The notes: generated from the letters alone by a model not told the origin. A DNA stretch of 64,000 nucleotides from Halicephalobus mephisto (GCA_009193035.1 SWDT01000001.1:1054001-1118000), one strand, 5' to 3'. Shown: positions 12,080 to 24,690, counted from the first letter of the stretch. Made by a program: numbers and translations.

Positions 12080-12726
12080 ACTGCACACAAAAGTAGTACA
12101 TTAAAACGGTTCTAATATATCGGATATATTATATTTTATACACCGATATATTGAAAATAATCCACTTGTACATTGTGCTCAATTTACGTAGCAGTAATTA
12201 GACTTATTTTTGCGTATATTATATATTATATCGATATATTAAAACGGTTCTCATGTATCGGACGGATTATACTCAATGTGTCTATGTATTAAATACCATG
12301 CACCGATATCAACTTAATGCATCTCATGCATCAGAATCATTTTAATATATCGCTACATTATATAAAATACATTCATTTTTGTCTGTAAGTTAGGTGTAAC
12401 TCTAGTCTAAATCTAAGATTATGCTTTCGAACATTCAATGCAATGCACACACAAAGAATACACTAAAACGGTTCTAATATATCGGATATATTATATTCAA
12501 TATGTCGATATCATACTCAATATATCGATACATTGAATATAATATATCCGATATATCAGAACCGTTTCAATGTATCGATATCACGCACAAAAAATATACT
12601 AAAACGGTTCTAATATATCGGGTATATTATGTTCAATTCGTCGATAAATTGAATATAATATATCCGATATATCAGAACCGTTTCAATGTATCGGTACACC
12701 GTATAAAATGCATCCATTTTTGTGTG
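12080..12726. repeat. Array of AT-rich palindromes built on AACGGTTCTAATATATCGG
   Basis: At least three copies of ACTAAAACGGTTCTAATATA or a close variant occur, two followed by the reverse complement (CCGATATATCAGAACCGTTT), so each can fold on itself. The cluster is bounded by CACACAAAA on the left and TTTTGTGTG on the right. It looks like nested miniature inverted-repeat elements. Confidence 0.75.
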
Positions 12727-12961
12727 TAATGAAGCTGCTAGAATAAAATAAACAATTGTATGTTGTTTTTGTATTATGTTTTACAATGCAAAATAAGAAT
12801 GAAATACAAAAACAAAATACAATTGTTTCTTTTGTTTCGCTTAATATTGTATTCACTTTTGTCGGTTACTGACTCACAACGAAACTTTGAGAGCGCGTTA
12901 TTGTCGACTTCCGGAGAATCCATGGTAAATCTTGCGAAGGAATTGCATTTTCTCGAAGTTG

Positions 12962-13375
12962 TCTTCTGAAACAAGTTATATACTACTTTGTAGCCCTCGG
13001 AATGCATATTCAGAATCTGTTCTGTGCTGTTGCTGAGCGCTCTTCTGAAGTATAATAATCGATGAAAACTACGAAATTTTAACTTATTGAATTTTTACGT
13101 TTTATATTTTTTAGAATCAATTGCATAGTCATAGTCAATTCCAAATTTATATATAACTGCGAAAAGAATTACTTAAATTGTTATATTTAATGCAGAAAGC
13201 GAACATAACGAAAACGGCCCAAGCTAAAGATTTTTTACTTTCTTTGGAGTTGAGGAATTTTATATTTTTTTCTAATTTACGTACTTCAGAAAAACACTCG
13301 GCAAAAGCAGAGAACAGATTCTGAATATGCATTCCGAGGGCTACAAAGTAGTATATAACTTGTTTCAGAAGATCT
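12962..13375. mobile_element. ~414-bp element with ~70-bp terminal inverted repeats
   Basis: The left arm starts TCTTCTGAAACAAGTTATAT near 12962 and the right arm is its reverse complement ending near 13375. Arms are near-identical over about 70 bp with a few mismatches toward the inner end. The loop is AT-rich with no plausible transposase, consistent with a non-autonomous MITE. Confidence 0.8.
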
Positions 13376-14089
13376 TTTCGAATAACTTTGTTAATTTAAT
13401 GAAAATTTTATTAATTTTTTTCCATTTAATTAATGAATTTCCATCAAAAATGCGTCGTTAGATTGTTTAAAACATGATAAAAATTAAGAAACGATGATAC
13501 TAGATAAAACTGTGTGATTGTAGTTGTGTAAGTAATTAGGAAAATAAAGTACAATTGTTTTTTCTAGGGACTTGACTAGTTCTGACGCATTCGGGGATGT
13601 TTCCTCTCTCCTCCGTCGCTAGCTGATTTCATTCTCCTGCAGATTTTAAACTTATGCAAATTATGTTTTCTGGCATGCTTCAGAACTTTATTTCTTCGGA
13701 ATAAAGCCTTTTTGAAAAATCTTAAATAGTTTTAAAATTGAAGGAGATTGATATCAGTTTAATTCTGTTTTTGTCGAAGGAAACATCTGCAGACCCGCCT
13801 TTAAATTACGAGGATCTAGAAGGCGTAGCCCTTTTTCACTTTTTTCGTTTTATTTCCATCGGAAACAAGTCGATTTCAATTCCCGGATATGCTCCTTCGG
13901 CTTTGAGGCAGTAATTGACTGATTTATTACTTTTTAGGATTCTTGACTTCTTGATCTTTGTCAACATTTCAAGTGTTCTGTGGAATTTAATTCGTCTGGA
14001 AACTGCCAATTCCGGAAATGGCACCGTTATTAGATGCCAGTCTACAACCTGACAGGCTGAGTCTTGCATGAGTCCTGGACCAGTAGCCA

Positions 14090-17000
14090 ATGAGCTTTGC
14101 CGTTGGCGGGAGTCGCCAAATTCTGCAGCTCCCGTCTCGGTTATGGGTTCTGATAGGTGTTATTGCCGGAATCACGGTTGCTGGAACTCGGAGAAGTTAC
14201 GATGAACTCAAGGAACTCCATGTCGGAGCTCTTTTCCCCATGGAAGCAGGAGCCGGGGGTTGGCCGGGAGGAATGGCTTGCAGACCTGCAGTCGAGATGG
14301 CAATTGACGACATCAACAACAATTCCGAAGTTCTAGATGGCTACATCCTCAAGCTTCACCACTACAACAGCAAGGTCTGTTAATCCCTGAAGTCCCGGTC
14401 CTTGAGCACTCGTCTCTTTATCCTCTAAGTGGGCTTTGTCCAAGGCTCTAAAGTGCAGATAATCAAAAAATAGGACGACAAACGTTCGGAAAAATTCGCA
14501 AGAACTTCACCAAATGTCCCACATAAATCAATTTCAACTCTTCTTGAGGTTGAATTGAATTAGTCTTTTTTCGAATTCCAAAAGAACATCCAATGAGAGC
14601 TGTCAAAAGTACTAAACATTATTGTTTCAGTGCCAACCAGGTTTGGCGGCCAAGCAAATGTTCGAACTTCTCTACAAACCTCCCGTCAAGCTCATTCTCC
14701 TTTCCGGATGCAGCCCAGTGACCACCGTCGTCGCCGAAGCCGCTCCTGTTTGGAACCTCCTCCTGGTGAGAATAATTAAGTGCAATATATAGAATCGGAA
14801 GTAATTTTTATAGTTGTCTTATGGAGCCAGTTCTCCGGCTTTGTCTAACAGGGAAAGATTTCCGACTCTTTTCCGGACTCATCCGTCGGCGAATATGCAG
14901 AATCCGACCAGGATAAGACTTTTTGAAAAATTCAATTGGAAAAAAATAACCATCATCCAATCCGTTGAGGAAGTATTCACATCCACAGCGAAGGACTTAG
15001 AAGAACAGTGCAGAGCGAAGGGGATTCGCGTCGAGAGACAGAGCTTCTACGGAGATCCGACGGACGCGGTCAAGACTCTCGTCAGACAAGACGCCAGGAT
15101 CATCGTTGGGTTATTCTACGTCACGGAAGCTCGTCGAGTTCTTTGCCAGGTTCATTTTTATGCTTTAAAATTTCCTTGACTTTATTTAAAAAACCAATTT
15201 TTGCACGAATTCAGTCTCCAGGTGCTTAATGAGTCTATAAATGTCCACTTGTCCGGAAATTAACCTTCCGGAAATTTGAAACAGAAAAATTCATAAGGGA
15301 ACTAGTGACGTTATTAAACTTCGACTTGCAGGCTTATAAACACGGCTTGTATGGGAGGAAATACATCTGGATGTTCATCGGATGGTACGCAGACACCTGG
15401 TACATCCCTCCGCCCGAGGAGAACCTAAACTGCACTGCCGAACAGGTAACTACTTTCCTCTTTATGTTGTTAAAGCTCGATAAACCACTATGGTTACGTG
15501 AAATATGAGGGATATAGTTTTTTATTCATCGAAAAAGTAATAAGATGAAGCACAATAACAACTATATATCAATTACCTAGTCAACACCCGATCTTTCGTG
15601 TACAGTACCCTTATTCCCCAAGTCCTAGGGCATTTCCCTTCGAGACCTGGCTCCCTTACGCAATAACCAGTTAAAAAAGACCGATATAACAATTATTAGT
15701 CGGGTTGTTTGTACTTACACTTAAGAATTCATAAAACATTTATACATAGAGAGGCTTTCAATCTGCAAAAAGCCGACGTTTCGACACAAGGACACACATG
15801 CTTAAAAATTAAAATATCATTTTGACATAAAATTGATAAAAATTAAAATAAATATATATTAGGTTCAATTTTTCGAAAAAAAGTAAATTGGAACACTGCC
15901 AAAATTTGGCGCGCAAAGAAATATTTAAATATTGGTTTTTTTCGAATTTGTTTTTTCTCCAAATTCTTTATTGATAATTTTCTATCAAATTTTTGTGTTT
16001 AAATAATAATAATAAAATTCTATTTTTAGGCCAAATTAAAAAATAACATGAAATTACTTAACTTTGGTCCTGACGCGAATTAGAAATTTTCTGATCATTT
16101 TTAAATTTTTAATTTTTTTTAAATTTTAAATTTTTTTATTATTTATGTATTTTATAAATAGACCAAAACTAAGACAGCTGGTAGATGGAAAAATATTTTT
16201 AAAAAAACTTAAAATTTATCGAAAATAATTTTAACAACATTTAAATCATTTTTTTTCGAAAATTAAATTTAAAAATAAAATTTTTTAAATGAAAAATTTC
16301 AGATGACACTTGCTGCTGAGAATCACTTCACGACAGAATCGATCATGTTGAGTCGGGATTCTACTCCTGCTATATCCGGCATGACAGGTCTTCAGTTCCA
16401 GGAGCGATTGACGAAGATGATTGACACGGATCCGGCGAATACTGGGGGGTTTCCCGAAGCTCCTCTTGCTTATGACGCTGTTTGGGCGATGGCTTTGGCC
16501 TTCAATTGCACGATGAACGTCCTTCCCAAAGGTGTGGAGCTGGTTGACTTCAATTACAACAATGCCATCATCTTCGAGCACTTGTTCAAATGCGTCAAGG
16601 ATACTCAATTCAAAGGAGTCTCCGGGAAGGTCAAGTTTAGCGATCTCGGTGACCGTATTGCTAGGACCCAGATTGAACAGCTGCAAAACGGGAAGTATGT
16701 CCTTCTCGGTTACTACGATACAGTATCCCAGGAACTAGACTGGTACGGTAACGAGGAGTTCATCGGAGGCAGAGGTCCTCCTCCTGATTCCACCATAATC
16801 AAGGAATCCCTGTTGACAGTGAGCATCACCCTCTACGTCATCGTGGTCGTCTTCGCCGTCGTCGCGTTCCTCCTCGCTTTGTGCATGTTTGTGTTCAACA
16901 TTAGATATTCATATCGAAGGTAATTTAGTTTTTTAAAATCTTTTTTACGGAATTACAGTGTGATTATCCAATCACAACCTCAATGCAACAACGTATTGGT

Positions 17001-20000
17001 CGTTGGATGTGCCCTTTGCTCAATCAGTCTCGTGCTCATGGGGTTGCCGGCGGAAGGGATCACTTTTCCCCGGGAATCCTTCTCCGTTCTCTGCCATTCG
17101 AGAATCTCCATCCTCATGATCGGTTTTACTTTTGCCTATGGTTCTATGTTCGCAAAAGTCTGGGTAGTCCATCGAATGGGGGCCAGTGAGAATCAGGAAC
17201 TGGCCACAATCACCAAAGATGAGGTTGGTTTTTTTTTATTTTTTCATTTTTGCAAAGAATCCCGAAATGATTTATTTACACAAATCGAATATCCCCAAAT
17301 TCCTTAGAACTTTCCCAGATTTTCCCCTGACTCTTCCCCCGAGTGACCTTTAAATTTCCATCCATGACAACGACAGTATAGGCCAAAGTCGCATTTTTCC
17401 TAAGTTATATGATTTGTCAACACAAAAAAATTTAATTTTTGGCTTTTTAAAAATTTCGAAATGTAATAAAAATATAAAAAAATAAAAATCGTCACGTTTT
17501 TTATATATGACATTTGTGACGAAAATGTGACAGATTTGTTACTGATTTAAAAGACGAATTTTTTGTGTTGATATCGATGGATTGCATATGATATATGGAC
17601 ACACCAAAACGGCTCTGATTATCAGATGCATCAGATTCAATATATAATTCCATTAATTTCATAAAAAAGTAATTTTTCGTTTTGTGAAAATTTCGAAATG
17701 TAACAAAATCGTCACATTTTTCATATTTCACATTTGTGACGAAAATTACGACTTAATACTGACGGTTTGTATTTGTTACTGAGCCAAAAGTTACATTTTT
17801 TGTGTACCGAATAACACTTTTTATTTTAATCAAAAAAGCCGTTTTTATTTTTCCATTAATGAGCCAAAAAGGGGGAATGTACTGTAATTAGGAGAGGCTA
17901 TACTGTAATGTTCTGTTGCTTTCGATCTAGGAATCTCAAGTACCGCTTTTGGCGCTGTGTTCGATGACGACCAGAACTGTCGATTTTCGAACTTGATTGT
18001 TAAGTTTGGATTTTAATTTTTCGAAATTTAATTTATTTGAAACTGATTATAAATCGACAGTTCTGAAGATACTTATCAGTTAAAACAGCTTGCATATTCC
18101 TTTCGGGACAAGTAGACTTTCCAAAATGGATTCAATTCACATTAAACCTCATCACATGCACAGGAAGACGGATCACCTTGGGATGGCATCCGGATGATGA
18201 TAGCTGGGATGGTCGGTCGTCAAGCGCTCGTAGCTGCTGCTTTGCGGAAGATCTCCAATCATGCCTACGGTACTCTGATGGCGAAGAGGCCTTGTTTGTT
18301 AAATCAGGTGTGTGCTTGCAACGATTTCTCCAAAAAGTTGCAATAATGTCGTCAGCTTTGGAACCGTTGTGTCTTCAATGTTGTGGCTTCAGTGTTGCAT
18401 CTGGGACGAGACGGAACCCCATCCTGTTCTGTCCTCAGACGGATGAGCAGTCGTTCCTTCATGCTTGGCTAGTTAATTCCGTTTTCGATCTGCACTGAAT
18501 CCTCAATCGGTCTATCTTTCTAGTTCTCCGAAAACTTTCATTTTTTTAAATAATTTTCAATTTTCCGAATTTATTTAAAATTTAAATATCGTCACTTGCA
18601 CTGGAGTGCGTGTCACATTCATGTTGCCAACACTGCTAAAATGTTATTTTTGTGATTTTTACGAATTAATTTTAGCCAATACCGCCGGTAAAATTCTACA
18701 AAGTGATCGCTTATCTTTTCGGACTTGACGCCTTGATAATCATTATCTGGATCATATTTGATCCTTTACAAAGGAAGGAACAAAGATTCCACTTGCAAGT
18801 AAGCTGAAATTAACAAATTTGGTTCTACCGTAACCCTGTGTTTAGGAACCCCCCGTCGGGACCGAAGAAGACATAATGCTGTTGCCTATCCTTGAACTTT
18901 GTCAAAGTAGTCAACAAGAAGTTTGGATCGGTAGATATTTAATTAATTTTAAAAAATTAATCAAATAATTTCAGCGATAATTCTCGGGTACAAATGTTCT
19001 CTTCTAGTTTTTGGTTTATTCCTCGCTTACGAGTCTCGTAATCTCAAGCTCAGGTACATAAACGATTCAAGATTTGTCGGCATGGCCATATACAACGTCG
19101 CTATTCTTTCTCTGGTTATCGGACCCGTAGTCACATTGCTCATTCGATCCCAAGGCAACGCGAATTTCGCTTTTGTCGCTATGACTGGTATGTTCTTAGA
19201 AAACGTGACGTTTCTGTTCCAAATATTTATGTTCCAATTTCAAAACTTTAATTTAAAAATTAAAAACAAAAAACTATTTTAAATAATTTTATATCTCTTA
19301 CAGTATTTTAAAAGCCATTTTAGGTAAGTTTTGGTTTTTTAAAATAGAGTTTGGATGTAAAATTCGATATATTCTTGGAATGCAGAGTGTCTTCAGAATG
19401 CTGGATTCTGAAGGTTGACTATTGATTCTGATTTCATATTCAGAATCTATGGGTTTCATTACAGTATCTAAGTACTTTTTGAGTTATAATTGTGGGATTA
19501 GAATATAGATTTTTGTGATATAAGTTTTTGATAGATAAGTATCATAATCTAGAATCCTGGATTCTGAAGATTCATTTTTAATTCTGATTTTATTTTCAAA
19601 ACTTATTGCTTTTATTACAGTATTTAAGTACTTTTTGAGTTGTAATTGTGGAATTGGAATATAAAACCTCAGGAGAGAAATGCCACATAGCCCGTAGGAA
19701 AAACGGAATTAATTAACTTATTTTCAGTCTTACTTTGTACCTACATCAGCTTAGGCCTGGTTTTTCTTCCTAAGATTTTGCACATTTACCGAGTACCCCA
19801 ATCGAAGGACGAAGCTGCCATGGCTAGTGCTTATCTTAGAAGTACGATATCCAAGTCGGATCAACTTCGACTAGAACAACTTATGAAAGAAAACAACGAA
19901 CTCAAAAAACAAATTGACATTGTATGATTAATTATTTTATAAATTTTAATTGTTTTTTTAGAGAGAAAGTCGAATAACTGAATGCAGGAAGATCCTGGAA

Positions 20001-20815
20001 AGACGCCTCGGGTCATCGAAGGTCACTCAATCGACGGTCAGTGTCGACGTCCATTCCAGCGGGGTCGCCAAGACAGATATGACTTCCCTTCCCTCCACTA
20101 CCAACAACAATAATACGAGTATAGTCGGTCTCAACGAAGAAAGCAGCACTGTGGAAGTCGATAAAATCCAAGATTTGCTTTGTTCTGAAGTTGTCGAGTC
20201 AACTACTCCTAAGGACAGTAATCAGAACGATCAGACTCCAGATGAACCTACGACTCAGTCAACTGGCTTCACTTCCACAGTACTTATTGAATTCGAAATG
20301 AACAATGCTGACGCGGGTGGGTTCTTGGACTAGTTTTAATTACACAAAAAAATTTAATTTTTGGCTTTTTAAAAATTTCGAAATGTAATAAAAATATAAA
20401 AAAATAAAAATCGTCACGTTTTTTATATATGACATTTGTGACGAAAATGTGACAGATTTGTTACTGATTTAAAAGACGAATTTTTTGTGTTGATATCGAT
20501 GGATTGCATATGATATATGGACACATCAAAACGGCTCTGATTATCAGATGCATCAGATTTAATATATAATTCCATTAATTTCATAAAAAAGTAATTTTTC
20601 GTTTTGTGAAAATTTCGAAATGTAACAAAATCGTTAAATTTTTCATATTTCACATTTGTGACGAAAATTACAACTTAATAGTGACGGTTTGTATTTGTTA
20701 CTGAGCCAAAAGTTACATTTTTTTGTACATGTACTTGCCTCATTAAATCATTTCAGGTCGATGCAGTGATTACGACGACACGAGCTCCTCCACTTCTAAT
20801 GAGATCCTTCTTTAG
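14090..20815 (+). CDS. gbb-1: GABA-B receptor subunit 1 (class C GPCR)
   Basis: Twelve exons: 14090-14374, 14631-14765, 14814-15149, 15332-15445, 16303-16919, 16959-17223, 18676-18798, 18846-18930, 18975-19187, 19728-19921, 19962-20316 and 20757-20815, giving 926 residues. A signal-anchor-like hydrophobic N-terminus precedes the Venus-flytrap domain: [88 protein letters not shown]. These track GABA-B R1 closely. Seven membrane segments follow, starting at [34 protein letters not shown] and [11 protein letters not shown] are family landmarks. The tail has a coiled coil ([20 protein letters not shown]) for pairing with subunit 2, then a Ser/Thr/Asp-rich end. The last intron holds a MITE; without splicing the frame stops at 20333 (ending GGFLD), so two C-termini are possible. 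Introns 4, 6, 9 and 11 are long because of inserted repeats. Confidence 0.93.
15490..15676. repeat. ~186-bp dispersed repeat, copy 1 (in gbb-1 intron 4)
   Basis: Begins TGGTTACGTGAAATATGAGG and ends CAATAACCAGTTAAAAAA. A near-identical copy in opposite orientation lies at 34236-34424. The ends form a short TGGTTA...TAACCA inverted repeat. No coding frame. Element class unknown. Confidence 0.85.
17420..17806. mobile_element. MITE family A, copy 1 (gbb-1 intron 6)
   Basis: About 387 bp. Starts CACAAAAAAATTTAATTTTT and ends with AGCCAAAAGTTACATTTTT then TGTGTA, giving an imperfect ~24-bp terminal inverted repeat. Nearly identical to the copy at 20341-20728 apart from a few substitutions. No transposase. 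Confidence 0.88.
17973..18064. mobile_element. Short inverted-repeat element, family B, copy 1 (gbb-1 intron 6)
   Basis: 92 bp bounded by AGAACTGTCGATTTTCGAA and its near reverse complement AAATCGACAGTTCT. The same ends bound a larger element at 26821-27254. Confidence 0.65.
19207..19684. repeat. Dispersed repeat family C, copy 1 (gbb-1 intron 9)
   Basis: Begins GACGTTTCTGTTCC and ends AACCTCAGGAGAGAAATGCC, so the outermost ~9 bp are inverted (GACRTTTCT/AGAAATGYC). The interior carries two imperfect half-units with GAATCCTGGATTCTGAAG and AGTACTTTTTGAGTT. Copies 2 and 3 lie at 48264-48685 and 52539-52969. Probably a non-autonomous DNA transposon. Confidence 0.85.
20341..20728. mobile_element. 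MITE family A, copy 2 (gbb-1 last intron)
   Basis: About 388 bp, almost identical to the copy at 17420-17806. It begins 8 bp after the in-frame stop at 20333 and ends 28 bp before the acceptor of the last exon, so it makes up nearly all of that intron. Confidence 0.88.
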
Positions 20816-20934
20816 AGAAATATTAACCGTGCAAATTTTGTTTAATATTCAGAATATGATTCAAAATCAATGTTTGCCTTTTTTAAATTAAAATTCGATC
20901 AGAGGTTATAATGCTTGACAGTGCAATAAATGCT

Positions 20935-20940
20935 TCGCTA
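20935..20940 (+). terminator. Polyadenylation signal AATAAA of gbb-1
   Basis: A canonical hexamer 120 nt downstream of the terminal stop codon. Confidence 0.5.
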
Positions 20941-21093
20941 TCAAGACTGGAAAATTATTTACATTATAAATATGCACAAAAGACATTTCAAAACATAGAA
21001 TTATAAAACAACCAAATGTGAGGATATTTTTCAAAAAAAACTTGATTTAATATGCAAACTGATATGAATCGATCCCGTTTGAACGCAACTCAT

Positions 21094-21540
21094 AGATTAC
21101 AGTCCCGGAACGAAAAGTTTAGCATATTCATTATTACTGTAGTTGGGAGCAGGTGTGCTATGTTCTACTTTTTATTACTTTTTATTTTCACGCGTTGTTC
21201 ATATATCAAATAGCTCTAATGTCTCTATTTTTCACATAATCCTGGAACGAAAAGTTTAGTGCATCTATTGTGTTATTGTAGTTGAAAGCAAGTGTGCTAT
21301 GTTCTACTTTTTATTATTTTTTGTTTTCACGTGTTGTTAAAATATCAAACAACTTTAATATCTCTCATATGATCTCAGGGCGAAAAGTCAAACATATTCG
21401 TCATCCTACGTTACTGTAGTCGAAAACAATTGTGTGTTGTGTTGTGTTCTTTTTTATTTTTTGTTTTCGCGTGTTGTTCATATATCAAATAGGTCTAATA
21501 TCTCTCTATCTTTCATGATTCCACAATGAAGAATCCTGGA
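21094..21540. repeat. Three tandem ~150-bp repeats
   Basis: Each unit has a variant of CGGAACGAAAAGTTTAG, then a TACTGTAGT segment, then GTTCTACTTTTTATTA and CGTGTTGTTCATATATCAAA. The third unit is the most diverged. Confidence 0.8.
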
Positions 21541-22897
21541 TATCAATTAATTGCATTATTATAACCAAAAAACAATTGCACTGGTTATGTTAAACTTTAT
21601 TTTCTCTCCATTATTATTGTTATATTTATTATCGTGGTTTTTATATTAAATATTTCAGATTGTTTTCCTCGTCACTCAACTTGACAAACAGTTTTATAGG
21701 GTATTTGAATTTTTCTACTGCGTAGGCATTCTGTGAGCAATCGAATGCGTCGGATGGCGGCCGAAGAGAATTGTTTACTCCGACGACTGTAGTCTGTAAT
21801 TTCCAATACCCACAAGAATGTTGTTTCCCTCTGGAATGTCTCGTGATCCCCATTTTCATCATCCAATTCTCGGCTATGTATTTTTAAGAAATGGCACGTG
21901 AAGCTGGCCCTCTCGTCTTTCCATTTCTTGTTCAGAAGGACCAATTTGACCGAACATAAGGAACACGAGCCAGTCTGTCCCTCTAAATCAGCTGATTCTC
22001 GATTGGCCAGTCAGCTGATGACTTGGTCCCGAAATGATGTCTCTTCTCTTTATTGCCTGCAGTTGTTCGTCGATGAAAAACGTCAGCCCGTCCGGTTATC
22101 GACAAAAAACGGGGCCACAACAAAACAACACTAATAAACCCCTGACGAACGCTCTTGAGAACGGAAGCTTCGGAACGACATCTGCTGCTTTTCGACTTTG
22201 CCCCACTGTTAGCAGGAACGGTTCACAACCAAAACGGAAAGCAGGAGATAGAAATTTAAGCATCAACATCATTAAGCAAGACTAATATTGCGGTTGAAAG
22301 AGGAAAGAAGCCCCCGCAATAACGTCATGTAAAAAAGCCAAGTCTCTTTTGACCAGTTGGTCTTGAGGTTCCAAAAGTAAACCACTTCCTACTTTTTCCG
22401 GAAAGCACGCATAAACAACTCACGAGACTTTCAATGACGTAAAGTTTTTTCGAGAAAAAGTGAAATAAACTCACAGTCCAAGAGTGGTCACGTTATTATA
22501 TCAGCTAGTTATTGGTTTTTGCACTCTTCAAGGCCATACAAGTCCCAGTCATTTGAGCAGAACGGTCTCCGCAATTGACTGGTCTCCCTTTTCTCGTTCC
22601 GGTTGTTGACAAAAGAATGACGTTAGCCTTCCCGCTGAACCTGAAATTGACTGGATTGATGTTCCAGTAACTCATCATCTGTAGGCCTTAGATGTCTCTG
22701 TTCCAATTGTTTCATTCAATAAACAGAAGGCAGGTAAACAAAAGGTCGGGCGTTGGTAGAAGGAAGTCTGTCCATCGTTTTGCAAAATTGATTACTGGAA
22801 CCCAATAGTACTATTACTTACTTTTGGAAGTACGAATAAAGTACCAGATGAATTTAGTAATATAGGTCGAAATAGGATTTGATAGAAGTACAATCTG

Positions 22898-22986
22898 GTT
22901 GAACAACGTCTAGGTGGGCAGTGCCGATAGCCGCTGGTCAACATCCTCCACCAGCTATAGTCACTGCCATCTAGCTATTGTTCAAC
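22898..22986 (+). ncRNA. Pre-miRNA-like hairpin 1
   Basis: 89 nt. GTTGAACAACGTCTAGGTGG at the 5' end pairs with CATCTAGCTATTGTTCAAC at the 3' end; GGGCAGTGCC pairs with CACTGCC and GCTGGT with ACCAGC, leaving a loop of about 11 nt. The size and imperfect long stem suit a miRNA precursor, but a short transposon palindrome is equally possible. Strand is arbitrary because the structure is palindromic. Confidence 0.4.
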
Positions 22987-23013
22987 TTCGGAAATACAAT
23001 AATAGTTAAATTT

Positions 23014-23103
23014 TTGAACAACGTCCAGGTAGGCAGTGTTGATAGCCGTTGAACTGACAATAATCACTAGCTAACTAAACACTGCCATCGAGCTGTTGTT
23101 CAA
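23014..23103 (+). ncRNA. Pre-miRNA-like hairpin 2, tandem paralogue of hairpin 1
   Basis: 90 nt, 27 nt downstream of hairpin 1. Outer stem TTGAACAACGTCCAGGTAGG with TCGAGCTGTTGTTCAA; GGCAGTGTT pairs with ACACTGCC. The stem arms are better conserved between the two hairpins than the loops, which differ completely. Confidence 0.4.
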
Positions 23104-24420
23104 ATTCAACGGCTTTGGAAATCCATAAAACTATAATCGGTTATGAATAAACTACGTGTTGTTTGAGATAGCTAACTCCACACGAGTTGTTTTCTGCGTC
23201 GATAATCCAAAAAATGAAAACAAACTCTATGAGGAACGTTTTCGACAGAATGTGTCGGTTGCAAAACCGGACTTTCGTTGAGGGACCGTCGCGTTGAAAT
23301 TCGGGAAATTAATCAGACACACCTTATTGTGTATTTATTTCTTAATTTAAAAATAATAATGTCTGGCAAATTATAATTTAAAGAAATAGAAATTTTCAGA
23401 TTATTGAACAACGGCAAACTGTGGGCGAGAGAGCCACGCGCGGAGGGACTTTGGAACGAACACGTTTGAAAAAAGCTGTCAAAGGAACGCACATATGGAA
23501 AGCACTAACAACCAACTAACTGAACAAACATGAGTCTTTCTTATTGCGCAGAAATTTTTGCCAACGGCAATATGCCACGCCTTTGAATAACGGCTCCTCG
23601 TATCCGGTGGAAGCTTTTGCTTAAATGGCCGATTTCTCTATCACGTCGAAAAGCCGAAAGACTGTTCTCCGCCCATTTTGGAGAAAAAAAACAAAGCTGA
23701 TGACGAAAAAACTGCCGCTTTGTTCGGCAGACAGTCACGCGCTTTTTTAGAAAAAATAAAAAAAAACTGCATGAACAAAATTAAACAAAATGGAGATTGT
23801 TTTTTCGCAGTGATTGACAGGATCCAGTTTTCGAACCTCAATTATTAGGACTGACATTTTGAGGAAAAATTATTTTGGAGAAAAATGGCAAAGCTTTAAT
23901 TAACATCCCTGAGCTTTACGGACGTCATCCAATGGCGTATTTGTATTACTCAACGTATTTGGTCACAAATAAGGACTAAAGTGTGTTTTAAAAACGGAAA
24001 ATCTGTCCCTATTGCGCATTTTGATGAGAATGATAACGAACAAATGACACGAGGCTGAGTTTTCTCGACAATCGATGACTCTGGCCAGCTGATTCCTCGA
24101 TGAACAGAAAACGAAGGAACGACAACTGATATTTTTGAAATTATCGGAGTTGGATGTGTTTCGAAACCACATCTATGGGATGGCATGACATTTGCCTAAA
24201 CTGCTTGAAGAAAAGGAACAAGGAGAGAACGAGCGGATTGTTCAAAGCAAAAAGCTTACTTGTTTGCTAAAGAAAAATGTCGCAAGCCAGGCCATTGAAT
24301 TCAAACCGGAATGGCCCAGCGTTTGCCGTGGGTCGTATCCGTGAATTCGGGAACGAGGGCTTTGTCAGAAGAGAAACAAACCAAATACTCAGATTTCTCG
24401 TCGGGATTTTAGAAACAATC

Positions 24421-24690
24421 ATTTTCAAAAATCATATAAAAACAAATCTCTAAAATCATATATAAAAAAATATCTCTAAAATCATATAAAAACAAATCTC
24501 TAAAATCATATATAAAAAAATATCTCTAAAATCATATAAAAAAAATATCTCTAAAATCATAAAAATAATCATTTTCAAAAATCATATATAAATAATCATT
24601 TCTAACATCATTTTAAAATAATTATTTTCAAAAATCATATATAAATAATCATTTCTAACATTATGTAGAAATAATTATTTTCTAAAATGA
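24421..24690. repeat. AT-rich tandem repeat (ATCATATAAAAACAAATCTCT type)
   Basis: Roughly ten imperfect units of about 24-36 bp, each with AAATCATATA. Low-complexity minisatellite. Confidence 0.8.

Larger units (their letters stand above)
8078..14089. other. 6-kb intergenic region with repeats and one caspase-like fragment
   Basis: No complete gene seen. It holds a caspase p10-like frame (10696-11037), a palindrome array (12080-12726) and an inverted-repeat element (12962-13375), each listed separately. A frame at 9053-9316 (+) resembles no family I know. Confidence 0.6.

Noticed and set aside
17224..18675. Extra exon of gbb-1 at about 18178-18300
   Set aside because: Joining exon 6 directly to exon 7 gives [12 protein letters not shown], in line with the family, and the candidate shows no receptor sequence.
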